Positions 50,128 to 59,881 of a stretch of DNA of 64,000 bases are shown here, piece by piece. Source of the DNA: Hofstenia miamia (lineage: Eukaryota > Xenacoelomorpha > Acoela); assembly GCA_004352715.1 (NCBI GenBank), contig SCFE01000015.1:713702-777701 (forward strand), in the 5' to 3' direction. The notes under the pieces were generated by a model, which saw only the letters and a program-made list of their open reading frames with translations, had not been told where the DNA came from and searched no databases. A program made the position numbers and the translations under genes. Within the stretch, counting starts at the first letter, position 1, and every line of letters starts with the position of its first letter.

Positions 50128-52108
50128 TGGAATGGGACCAAGCATAGTTGGTCCCGACAACCTTTAATTGCAAATGCACAATGCATGCTGTCTCTTATCG
50201 ATTTTACAGTTTTTAGAGTTGTGGGAGGACCCTGCGAATCGAATTGAATTGGATCGAATCGAAAGGGCTTAGTGTTTCTAGCAGTAATTCAGAGACAATT
50301 CGCACGATTTTTATATGCACTTTTCTGAACACATTGTTTGTTTTTTAGTAATACTATATAAATACTGCCTGGACACTGAAGTACATAAATTTTTAAATCT
50401 GGAGTGTCATACAATCATTCTGGCAAAGAACTGGATGTGGTTCCTCTATCCTAATATTCCAATTATCAGCATTCGAAATTCCAAATATTGTTTGGGGGCC
50501 TAGTTGTGAGTTATGTGCATTGATATCCCCCACCCCAATAATAGTCTCGCTTGACTATTTTATTATTCCTGAAAATGTCTCCCAAACTCAATCAATGTTA
50601 TATTTTTCTAACCACTTGAAATTTGTGTGATCATGCTTTCTTTTACTGATAAATTGTATTGTTAATTCATTTTGTCGGCAAATAAAAGTAGAATGAAATC
50701 TGCCTCTAATAATATAAAAGTGTCAATTAGAAATTTATTATTGGTTATTTCAAATACTTTCCTCTGTGCACCTAGTGTTCAATCTGATCGAAATCAAAAT
50801 ATACTTGTGGGAATTAATGCAAGATGATGTTACTTCTCATTTAATTACTGCTTCCTATAACCTCAATCTGCTCATTAATTTAATACAGATTTCAGTAACA
50901 AAGATCTGCACAACTTTTCTTCATTGTTTATGATAATCAGATAGATAGTAATTACTTGGTAAGTCATTAACATTGGCACCAAAATGTATCATTGATTAAA
51001 ACAGGCACATTTAATGTAAAAATAAACAAAAATATATTGCCAATTTGAATTTTATTATTGTAAGGTGAATTTGGAATGATAATTGTAATACATTTTGTAT
51101 TATGAAATTTGTTAGTAGAAAGTTAGATGGACTTACAAATTATCAAGGTTTTACCATATTATAGTTTGCTACCTAATAAAGCAAACCTAATATTCTATGG
51201 CATGGTGCTAGCTTTCGATGGGGATGCTGATTACCACTGTGCATGGTAATCCTATACAAAAGTTGGTTAATTCTGCCTTACTCTGCTTAAAGAACATTTT
51301 CAGGTGACGCTAATTAGTACTAAACAGTGAATACACAGTTACAAATTTGATTATTAAGCATAATTTGAAAATAACGAATGCAATTCGTTTGGATTGGCAT
51401 GAGGTCTAACTAGAGATGAGATTTGGATTTGGGGTGTATTCCACATGCCCTCTAGTGCGGACCCACAAAATTTCAAAGTGTTCACACAATATTATTGGAT
51501 CAATCCTTAATTAGTTATTTAACTGCAAAAATTTGATCGTTATCTTACTAATCAATATATCTATCGACTCATTTTCATTTATGTTAGTCCTAAAATGCTT
51601 CCAAATGGTAGTTATTGGTCATCCTCAATAACATTAGGCATGTGAATTAGCACTTAAATAGAAAAAAATATTCTTTTGTTTTTAACGAACAATTTTCTAA
51701 AATCCTTTATGATCTATATCAAGATTGCATTTTGACTTATAAAGCTTTTTTGTTACTCCGATTTAATAACTTGGTAATTATTTTAAATATCAAAACAAAA
51801 AATCATTATTATTTCGTAGTGTGAATTGCTACCATGTTATAAAGGGTATATGTAAATATCAAGGCTTGGTATACACAGAGCGCCATACAAATTTCAAAAT
51901 TCGTTTTAATTCCCTGTGTGCTATTTGATACATTTATATGCTTGAGAATGGCATAAAACACATGTTCACGTCTATCCATATTTGGCCATGTCCTGTTTTA
52001 TATTTTTCTTTCTTTAAAATTGAAGATTTAAACTGTTATAGGCTTACTAAAATTAATTAGCCTTAATTCTGTCATTGATGAATTCAACGATGTTTCAAGT
52101 AAGGTTAA
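50128..52108. other. AT-rich DNA, no gene seen
   Basis: A short GAATC/GAATTG-type iteration lies near 50236-50263. Nothing else recognisable. Confidence 0.5.
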
Positions 52109-52110
52109 TA

Positions 52111-52534
52111 CAGTAGAACTCCTCTATATGGTACATCCTCTACAATGAACTTCTATAATAGACACCCTCTATAATGAACATTTCTATTCTTCATCTGTAA
52201 TGAAGTTTCCCTATTAAACTTTTTACTATAATCGAACTTTATAGTGTGATATTTCCTTGATCATTACGAATTCCTCTATATAAGAATTAAATAATTATAT
52301 TTTTTCAGATGTTATAAATCTAATTATTTTATGTACTAAGCAAAAGGAGAAATTGTAGCAAATATACATTAACAATATGACCCAATATTTTGTTATATTG
52401 TAGCTACCCTGATCACAGCGTTTGCTATATATTTGCAATAAATACAAGAGTAACTGAAGTATTTTTTCATTCTCAATAATGAACGGAATCCTCTATAGTA
52501 ACCAACCGCACATCACTTTAGAGGAGTTCTACTG
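52111..52534. mobile_element. Pogo/Tigger-like MITE
   Basis: Both ends read CAGTAGAACTCCTCTA-like inward. The left is CAGTAGAACTCCTCTATATG and the right, in reverse complement, is CAGTAGAACTCCTCTAAAG. TA flanks each end (52109-52110 and 52535-52536). CAGTAGAACCTCTATA-type ends with TA duplications are characteristic of pogo-related non-autonomous elements. CCTCTATAATGAACWTCTAT motifs recur in the left subterminal part. No coding capacity in 424 bp. Confidence 0.82.
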
Positions 52535-52730
52535 TATTTAAGTATCTACCAGTAAGTTTAGCTTTGTTTACAACACAAATTTGTCGTGAAATACAACAAG
52601 CACAACACAATACAACAAATTCAATTGTATTTTTGGAATATCAAATAGAAAAATGGCTCAAATTATACCAAATGCTGCGACTTTCTTCCTACATCAAAAA
52701 ATTTAAATTACAAAAAATGTAGTTTTCAAC

Positions 52731-52979
52731 AAGGGGTGTACGCAGGATTTTCAGATGGGGGACATCTCAGTCATCATCAAGTGAGGGTATAAGAATGGGC
52801 GAAGCCTCACGTAAAGTATGGATAACAATTGAAAAAATAGACTGCAAAATACATTTTACCTCCTTAGTTATAAAATTTTTAATACATCGCCGAAAATTAT
52901 TTGATTTAACCAATCAAAGTCAAATTTAAAAACCTGACAGAGGCATTCCACATTGTCTATACGTACGCGTTCGCCACTG
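52731..52979. mobile_element. hAT-type MITE, copy 4 (inverted)
   Basis: Reverse complement begins CAGTGGCGAACGCGTACG and ends GCGTACACCCCTT. The interior shares ATTGGTTAAATCAAA with copy 3 and GTGGAAT with all copies. The flanks TTTTCAAC and TTTTTAAT match at six of eight, both differences being C/T. Confidence 0.78.
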
Positions 52980-53847
52980 TTTTTAATATAAGCACAGTGA
53001 ACAAGAATGCTATTTAAGTATTGCATTTACATCTATCAATTCTTAAGCTGTTGAAAATCTGACAATAGTCTTTTCTTTTCAAATTTCTTACTAAGGAAAG
53101 AAAAGAGTATGGGACCAAACGCACGCTAGCAAGGTAAAAATGTACTACTGACAATGCAAAAACCAAGGAGCAATTCAAAGTTTATTTCAAACTTAGATTT
53201 TATTTCAAAATACAAAAAACTTGAAAGAAAATGGTTGTATAATAAATTCAGAAAAAGTATTTTAAATTTGCTATTATCCACTAAAGATCTTATAAGATCG
53301 CATCCACATTAATAACTCAAAGGATTTTACTTACACTATTAACATGAGCATACATTTATATTTAACTGCTTTTTGAGTTTATTAAGAAATTTGAAAATAA
53401 ATTAAAAATGTTTTAGCATGAAAACAAAGATTGTAAATTTTGTTAGGCTGAATTGCTATAGCCAACATAACATGTTGCATTGTGTACACCAAAATTAGAA
53501 ATCTTACACACACAACGTCAGGCCTGGCTTAAAAGTATGTATTATATAAATTGTTTTATAAATTGTATTATATAAATTGTTGAAAATTGTGGGCAAAAAT
53601 ATTGATTATTTCTCTAGGTATGATGTTGTCGACTGCAGGCCAAGGTAATGCAAATGTGGGCTGCGGGGGCAAATAGTAGCGTCCCGCTTCCACTTTTCCT
53701 GTAGAGTTCCCTACATTTCGGATAACTTGGGTGCACACTTACACAATAGTCTGCCAATATTTTTTTGCAATGACTTGACCCAAGATGACCATCTCTGAAC
53801 TGGTTTAGAGTTGAATATGTGGGCTCAAAGCATGAACGACATTACAC
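52980..53847. other. AT-rich DNA, no gene seen
   Basis: The GC-richer patch 53625-53720 (GTCGACTGCAGGCC, CGTCCCGC) may be an eroded transposon end; I could not find its partner. Confidence 0.45.
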
Positions 53848-54910
53848 GTAGCCAACCACTGGTGGAACACCGGTGCGCCACCAGTCGCAAAAACGGTGGG
53901 TTAGGTCGCACGTGCACCAGTAAACCACCTGTGGCTAACTAGTGGCACATAGATGGTACAGCAGTGCCCAAGTAGCCTTCCACTGGTGGCTAATTGGTGG
54001 GCCAACAGTGCCACACTGATGGCAGAAGTAGGATTTTGGCATTAGAGCAACGTCTTAAATTTATATTGATAAACAGTTTAAGCTAACACCAACCCAAAAA
54101 GGGTTGAAGGAAATGCTAGCAAGCTTAGCATTCATATTGATTTTAATTAGGTAATGGAAAACAGAAAGAATTTCTTTATTATAAACAATAACAATAAGCA
54201 TACAAAAATGCATATAATTTAATTTTCAGTTTCAGAAGAAATTGCAATTTTTAAACATATTTTTTTTCCAATAATGAAAAATAACTTTTGCCCAATTTTA
54301 AGTACTCATATAAACATTATTTTCAAGGTCCGGGAATGATCATAAATAAATTATTTTGAAACTTCACATATACATGTATGTTATAATTTTTGCAAGCAGA
54401 AAATTGCAAAAAAGCTCTTCACAATGAATTTTATATATTTATGAGATCTAAGAAGCATAATAATGAATAATATTTTACTTGCAAGCATTAGCTCATATAT
54501 TACTTATGATTAAAAGTAACTCAGATGTCATTAGTGGTACACCAGTGGCCCACTGTTGGCGCCAATACCATTCATTTCGTACATATTCAATAATTTTATA
54601 TAACGCGAGAATATAAATAAAATTCAAACTGACGCGAGAAAGTATTAATGTAATTAATACTCCCTTTCTTAATCCAGGTGTTCAATAGTGAATTATATTA
54701 TATTTGTGGATTATTAGGAACAACAATAAAAAAATTGCTGTGGTTTGTTGTTGAATAATGTACTGCTGCCACTAATTTGCCATCAGTGATCCTCTGGTAG
54801 CTATGAATGGCTGAAATTGCCACTACTTCTCCATCAGTGGTCCACTAGTAGGAACTGGTGGCCGCCGCCCATCCCAATCATTCTCAATCAGTGGACCACC
54901 TGGTGGCTAC
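53848..54910. mobile_element. Foldback-like element with CCACTGGTGG-type palindromes in both ends
   Basis: The ends are inverted: GTAGCCAACCACTGGTGG at 53848 and, in reverse complement, GTAGCCACCAGGTGGTCCAC at 54910. Each terminal region (53848-54030 and about 54535-54910) is filled with variants of CCACTGGTGG, CACCGGTG, CCACCAGT and CCACTAGT. I count roughly fifteen or more, many self-complementary, spaced irregularly by about 15-30 bp. The AT-rich centre (54040-54530) has no open frame. No TSD is clear. Terminal arrays of short repeats are a property of foldback-type elements, but I cannot assign a superfamily. Confidence 0.65.
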
Positions 54911-55229
54911 ATTTGATGCTGGGACTAAAATTTAGGCCCAATTCAAAAATTTAGGCACTGAAATTGAAAATCCTATATTGAGTCTTACAAGAGTATAGGG
55001 TACCGGTATATATATACGCACTATTTTGTAAACATTTTAAAATGTAAAATTCATTTTTCAACATATTGCATATGAGTGATATAGCATTCACTGCATTTGG
55101 GTTGACTTGCGTGCACTAGACAATAATTCTCACGTTTTTTAAAATTTCGGTTAAATCTTTTCCAAAAGCTGAACAAGCCGGCCATGTCTATCTCTGTATG
55201 AGACTGGCCTGTAGTAGTATTGATTATTT

Positions 55230-55268
55230 ATTAGGCTCGAAAAGAATTCGGTTCCGGTTCCAGCTTTG
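55230..55268. mobile_element. Solo terminus of the 36895-type hAT element
   Basis: In reverse complement it reads CAAAGCTGGAACCGGAACCG, matching the right end of the element at 36895-37369 (CAAAGCTAGAACCGTACC). The opposite end was not found. Confidence 0.45.
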
Positions 55269-55699
55269 ACTATAGAACCTTTTTATAAATTTTTATTAAG
55301 CTTTTGAGTTGAGCTTCCTTAGTTATTTTTTAATAAATGATATTTCCCAATGCACTCGAATTTTAATCGATTCTTATGATTACTTCAAAATTCCCTTTCT
55401 TCCACTATCACGGCGTTCGTACTCAATTTTCCAATGTGTGCAATTTCAAATTTCCCTATTAGAATTTTCTCTATAATTTATTTTGCGCTAAATTGGTGAT
55501 GCTATTTTGCAAGCGCTTGCAGAATTGCAACTAACGCCCTCTGGCGAATAACCGCAAAATATACATAGCAAAGAGCAAACAACCCTTTTCTCTGTGAGTC
55601 ACGTATAAAGGTAGTAGTTTTATTATAAATTTATTACATTGGAAATTCCAATTTGGAATGAATTTGCTGAACTACAAGCAAATATCAACGTTTGATTCG

Positions 55700-56083
55700 G
55701 CTTTATTGCAGATCAGCAGACTCTGATATATAAGCATTGTTTCTACGCAACACTGTATATGACGTCACCTAGAACATAAACTTAAATTCTAAATTTTACA
55801 ATAATGTATAGACCTAAACCCTAACCAAAGTCACAACTTGACGTTTCTTAAGTCTAAACCCTATAACCTAATCCTAAAACCTAAATTTTACAATATTTCA
55901 TAGACCTAAACCCTAACCCAAGTCACAACTTGACATTTCTTAAGCCTAAACCTACAACATTTTTTAATATTTTATAGACCTAAACAATGAATTTTTAACA
56001 TTTGATGACGTAAACCCCTAGCATTGTTATTGACGTCACATCGGCTTTTAGAAATCAGAGTCCGTTGATCTGCAATAACGCCA
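55700..56083. mobile_element. MITE with 28-bp TIRs, TGACGTCA sites and a perfect 8-bp TSD
   Basis: The left arm TTATTGCAGATCAGCAGACT plus CTGAT and the right arm (reverse complement) TTATTGCAGATCAACGGACT plus CTGAT differ at two positions. The octamer TTGATTCG flanks both sides (55692-55699 and 56084-56091). The palindromic CRE-like core TGACGTCA occurs just inside both ends (55760 and about 56031). The centre holds the CCTAA-rich 92-bp tandem repeat listed below. An 8-bp TSD fits hAT or P elements; the GGCGTTATT terminus is not one I can place. Confidence 0.75.
55791..55985. repeat. Tandem repeat, 92-bp unit, about two copies
   Basis: AAATTTTACAATA...TAGACCTAAACCCTAACC...AGTCACAACTTGAC is repeated with a 92-bp offset. 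A partial third TAGACCTAAAC follows 74 bp later. The unit is rich in CCTAA/CCCTAA on this strand. Confidence 0.75.
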
Positions 56084-56089
56084 TTGATT

Positions 56090-56314
56090 CGTTATTTTAC
56101 TTTAGGGGACCCAATTTAAATGACGTCATAATTTAGGTATTAAACTCTAACTTTAACCCTAACCCTGCACCCCAACCATTGCAATTGTATTGCATTTCAT
56201 CATGTTGATTAATTTTTTGCAAAATTTTTAAGTTTTGGGCAGGGATTTGGGATTGGGTTAAAGTATTATTATTATTTTATGATGTCAATGCAAGTGCCCT
56301 AAAGTTAAATAACG
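56090..56314. mobile_element. Second MITE abutting the first, related terminus
   Basis: The left CGTTATTTTACTTTAGGG and right (reverse complement) CGTTATTTAACTTTAGGG are inverted repeats. TGACGTCAT near the left and TGATGTCAA near the right mirror the first MITE. The right-end motif AATAACGCC is shared with the first element, so both belong to one terminal-sequence family. The first element appears to have landed against or into this one. Confidence 0.62.
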
Positions 56315-56524
56315 CCCTTTGCCCGATATCTATATAGATAAATCAAAGATATTAATTTCTTGCTAGTTATTGCAATATAAATGCTTGAATTTGTCATATT
56401 ATCCCATCCTTAAAAATTCGATTAAATAGATAAAAGGTTTTGGTACTTTTGCGTTATCTCTCCCCAACCCGTCCCTCAAATAATTGCAGAAATCTATTAG
56501 TTTATCAATATAATAATTATATAC

Positions 56525-56675
56525 CTGACCTAACCCACACCCCTTCCCCACCTTAACACTAATCCAAAACATAACCCTAACCAAGTCCTACTATAATTAC
56601 AGTAGGTCCTGCCCTAACCTAAGCCATCCCGTACCTTAGTCCTAACCCTAAGCCAAACCTTATCCCAAACATTAT
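56525..56675. repeat. CCTAA/CCCTAACC-rich low-complexity tract
   Basis: About a dozen CCTAA or CCCTAA motifs occur in 150 bp (CCTGACCTAACCCACACCCC, ATAACCCTAACCAAG, AGTCCTAACCCTAAGCC). They are not in a regular six-base register, so this is telomere-like in composition only. The open frame on the opposite strand (56399-56584) is a shadow. Confidence 0.6.
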
Positions 56676-56707
56676 GTAGAAGGAATATGCAAGTTTATTA
56701 TTAATAT

Positions 56708-56935
56708 CAAAGGCGTAGCCAAGATGGGGCGGTCGGGCAGATGTGGGTACCACTTTTAATAGTAATGCCAGGTGCGAGTAAGGAATAATAAAACCTGTAA
56801 AAACCTAGTATATTGCAAAAAAAAACAATGTCAATAAACTAACCACTCTTATGGGAACTTTATTAGCAATTTGTCTTTACTCAAATTCTACTGGAATTTT
56901 TTCAATATTTGAAACGGTTCTCCATATAATATTTT
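56708..56935 (+). repeat. Dispersed repeat AAAGGCGTAGCC..., left copy of an inverted pair
   Basis: Begins CAAAGGCGTAGCCAAGATGG. GTGGGTACCA, TGCCAGGTGCGAGTAAGGAA and GGGAACTTTATTAGCAATTT follow. These are matched in the same order by the reverse complement of 59600-59881. The CAAAGGCGTAGCC start resembles a transposon terminus. Confidence 0.65.
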
Positions 56936-56938
56936 AGC

Positions 56939-56973
56939 GCTTATAACTCACGAACTAAAGATATTTAAAACCT
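56939..56973 (-). repeat. Dispersed repeat, copy 3 of the TATCTTTA...TTCGTGAGTTATAA family
   Basis: In reverse complement: TTTTAAATATCTTTAGTTCG followed by TGAGTTATAAGCG. See copies at 19020 and 31633. It overlaps the end of an unrecognised 93-codon minus-strand frame (56955-57236). Confidence 0.6.
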
Positions 56974-57485
56974 GACAAGTCCACAAGATAGGGAACTATC
57001 TTCTCTTTCGTTTTCGTCATCCAAGTAGTGATAACCTCTGAATTTGCACACGCTACGCCTGAACGAGACTCACACAGCTTTTTTTCAGGAAACAATATTT
57101 CAAGATTATTGTAGGTCTCATAGACATGGATAGACCGCCTCATTATCTGAACACTAGGTATGGAAATAAATTGAATATCTGTACAAAAATCGGATTCCTC
57201 ATTGAAAAAATTCTTATTTGCATGTCTTTCAGGCACAAGAAAATGTAACTAAATTATGGTGTATGTGCGTCTACTCACTTCGCATTCAAATATATTTTCC
57301 ATAATACATCATCAAGGCAATACATAGTATTATATATTGCCTTGTATATCATATAATGTTGCCATTTACTAATATATGTGTAATATAAGAAAGGTTATCT
57401 AAATACCAAATCTATTCTATTATTTTAAATTGAGGGGGTGGAAAAACAAACGATTTTTCAATAAAAGGGCTAGTTCTGAATAAAT

Positions 57486-57720
57486 TTATATAGGTACACT
57501 TCTATTAACAGCATTGTGATCAGAAATGCAACCAATAACAACTCCTCCACATGAATGAACCATATTCATCACATTTGTAATGGCTGAATGTAAAAATAGG
57601 GCTTCAAGTGCAAATATAGACAGAAGGCTTAACACAAAATGTCGAAAAATAAATGGCTTCACCATAATTGCTAAAAAATGTTTTAGCAAGCAACTGAGGT
57701 TTATCTGCTGAAAATCCAAT
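57486..57720 (-). pseudogene. THAP/P-element-type transposase relic, catalytic-domain fragment
   Basis: A minus-strand open fragment of 77 codons. LAKTFLAIMVKPFIFRHFVL is followed by GGVVIGCISDHNAVNR near its end. P-element-type transposases have a similar hydrophobic run and then a block ISDN..VNR, whose Asp is one of the catalytic acids. Here the Asp and the VNR are kept. A TTTTCAG acceptor just before CAGATAAACCTCAG (about 57707) suggests it was an exon. After NR the frame stops within a few codons. On the same strand 200 bp upstream lies a THAP zinc finger (57927-58121), the expected N-terminal partner. It could be a domesticated THAP gene missing exons, but the early stops favour a relic. 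Confidence 0.68.
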
Positions 57721-57926
57721 TACGTGACCATTAACATTTTGTCATGATGCTTTTATAAGATATAATAAAAATATGATTACCTATTGCAAGTTTCAAAAAA
57801 CACATTTTAAATTTCTGAAAATGACGCCTGACCATTGAAATACAGGTAGTTTTTTCCTTAACCTTAATTTGGAAATTCAAATTTTTTCAATTCATCTTAA
57901 ATTTATGCTTAAATTCAAACACCGAA

Positions 57927-58121
57927 CTATTTACGTTTCATATGCTTTTTCCAATGCTTTTCACAGATAACAATGTTTTTTCCAACACTTATTTTCTGTG
58001 GAATTTTTGAAAGCCAGAGATCCCTCTCTTCAGCATCGTTTGGGAAACGAAACATTTTTGAATATGGTTCACCAGAATAAGTTGAGCGGCAGTTGTATGT
58101 AGAGTACTTTTTCATAGGCAA
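57927..58121 (-). pseudogene. THAP zinc-finger domain (exon or relic)
   Basis: Minus-strand frame MPMKKYSTYNCRSTYSGEPY, then FRFPNDAEERDLWLSKIPQ and IVICEKHW. It matches the THAP domain: Cys pair, hydrophobic FRFP, invariant W in DLWL, and C-x2-H near the end. THAP domains bind DNA in P-element transposases and in animal transcription regulators. The first zinc-ligand Cys is replaced by Tyr, which a single base change (TGC to TAC) would explain, so zinc binding is probably lost. The usual F after the final His is Trp, and a stop follows seven residues later, or a splice site was missed. With the catalytic fragment at 57486-57720 on the same strand it makes a second, independent P-type transposase relic. 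Confidence 0.75.
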
Positions 58122-58336
58122 GGCAAGCGAGCATAAAGTAAGTGATTCATTAAAACAACCATTTCTTCTGTATATGCATTCGTTCTAATAGCACATTTCT
58201 TCTGTTCCCATCTTATAATTTTAGCTTGTAAAGTTACACTTATAATTTTCTGAAACATATTTATGGGAAAAGACGAAAAAACAGTAAACAACAAAATACG
58301 ATATAATAAAAAACTGTTTAATATAGCAACCCTGCT

Positions 58337-58613
58337 CAGTGCCAGATTAATAAGGCGCAGGGCCTGTAGCAGTTTCCTTTAATGTAAGGATAACGATTGA
58401 AATTAATTTACTTAAGTAGGCCAAGATTTTTTTAAATTAACATTAATTATTATTTTTTTTAGCTATTCTTATTTTTTCATGTTTACCACATTTTCTCTTT
58501 TGGAAAATCTTTTTTATAATGTAATGTTAAAATTTTTGGCCAGATGCGGGGCTTCTGTCAAGCGCGGGGCCAGTAGCAGGTGATACATCTGCTACTAGGT
58601 TAATCCAGCACTG
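58337..58613. mobile_element. hAT-type MITE with 8-bp TSD
   Basis: The left CAGTGCCAGATTAA and right (reverse complement) CAGTGCTGGATTAA are TIRs. The flanks ACCCTGCT (58329-58336) and ACCCTGTT (58614-58621) match at seven of eight. CTGTAGCAG and CCTGCTACTGGCC form a second inverted pair inside the ends. Non-coding, 277 bp. Confidence 0.83.
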
Positions 58614-58973
58614 ACCCTGTTTACAATACATAATATAACCGCTTTGAGCATTTTATTTGATAGAAACGCATTGCGCTAAGATTAGAAATTGTAACTAACT
58701 GTGCTTGTGAGCACATATGACACGAATATCCTAGAAAATCCGTGTTGGGCCATGCTTAAAACCCACAATAGCGTGCTAGCAAAAATCAAAATGGACTTAG
58801 GTGGAATCAGTACCCCGGAATTTCAATTTTAGATTTAACACTGTATAGATGTCTGTGTGCCCTTATCCTCTGAGAGCCTGTAGATTCCATTTACAACAAC
58901 TAATGTATAAATAACTAAATACTAACACAATAGACAAAATTATGCAAAACCAGTAAGTTTTTGTCACCTAACC

Positions 58974-59035
58974 CATGGATCTCTGCGATGTTTACATTTA
59001 TGTATACACAAATGCAAACATCGCAGAGATCCATG
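58974..59035. repeat. Nearly perfect 26-bp hairpin with 10-base loop
   Basis: CATGGATCTCTGCGATGTTT plus ACATTT at 58974-58999 pairs with 59010-59035 at 25 of 26 positions. The one mismatch is A/C on the plus strand but G/U if the minus strand is transcribed, so that RNA would pair without a break. The loop (59000-59009) contains GTATAC. The stem is much less AT-rich than the surrounding DNA. It is compatible with a miRNA-like precursor or a tiny foldback insertion. Confidence 0.7.
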
Positions 59036-59599
59036 CCCAACCTGATCCTTCGTTTAGCTGTGATGATTTTGCTAGTAGGTAGTAATTGATATTTAAGTAA
59101 GCTATCTAAGCATATAATAAGAACTTGCGAACTTCTATGTAATTATTGCAATAAAAAATAATTTCTTAGTGCTTTTCATAAGATAGAAACCATTTTTGAA
59201 AAATTTTATGCCCTGCCACCAATAAAGAATGTTTTAAAGGACTAGTTTTCATTTTTATAAATATTAACCTTAAAGTTTTTGTGAACTTCATAAATCATTT
59301 ACATTTTTGCAACATATGATTAGATTTTGTATAAATTGAAAATATATAGTCCTTTTATAATATAAAATAAAAATTGAAACTCTACCCCCGTTCGAAATCT
59401 TCTTGCACCGCGCTTGTTGTTATTACACAAATATTTATTAGTAACATTATGATGCATTAAGGAAAATATAAATACACATGTAGAAATTATATTCAAAATT
59501 TTTTAATCAGAAAAAGGCCATTTTAATATGAAATGAAAAAACACCTACACCCTAAGTAATATCTATATTTTGAAGGCACATTAAGATTGTTTAAAAACA

Positions 59600-59881
59600 A
59601 AACAATGATCCAGTATAACAATAATAAAATATTTCAGAGCAGCTTTAATCATTTAAAGATAAACTTGCTACTAAGGTTCCCTTAATTTCTTAACATGGTC
59701 TTTTTGCATTATGCTAATGTTTTATACGTTTTATTCTTTATTCGTACCTTGCCGTACCATTACCATTGGTACCCACATTAGCTCTAACCGCTTTTAGCGG
59801 CGGGGAAATGCTGCTCAAACCTTGTCTAGAGTCTTCCTTGGGAGGGGCGGACGTCCAAACGCCCCCACGGCTACGCCTTTA
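59600..59881 (-). repeat. Dispersed repeat AAAGGCGTAGCC..., right copy of the inverted pair
   Basis: In reverse complement this begins AAAGGCGTAGCCGTGGGGGC and contains GTGGGTACCAATGG, AAGGTACGAATAAAGAATA and GGGAACCTTAGTAGCAAGTT, in the same order as 56708-56935. Its outer end faces away from the left copy, so the pair brackets 3.2 kb holding the THAP relic. Confidence 0.65.

Noticed and set aside
56525-56675. True telomeric array
   Set aside because: CCCTAA units are irregular and interrupted, with no six-base register.
56955-57236. 93-codon minus-strand frame downstream of the THAP relic
   Set aside because: No match to P transposase blocks, and its end is made of a dispersed repeat (56939-56973).
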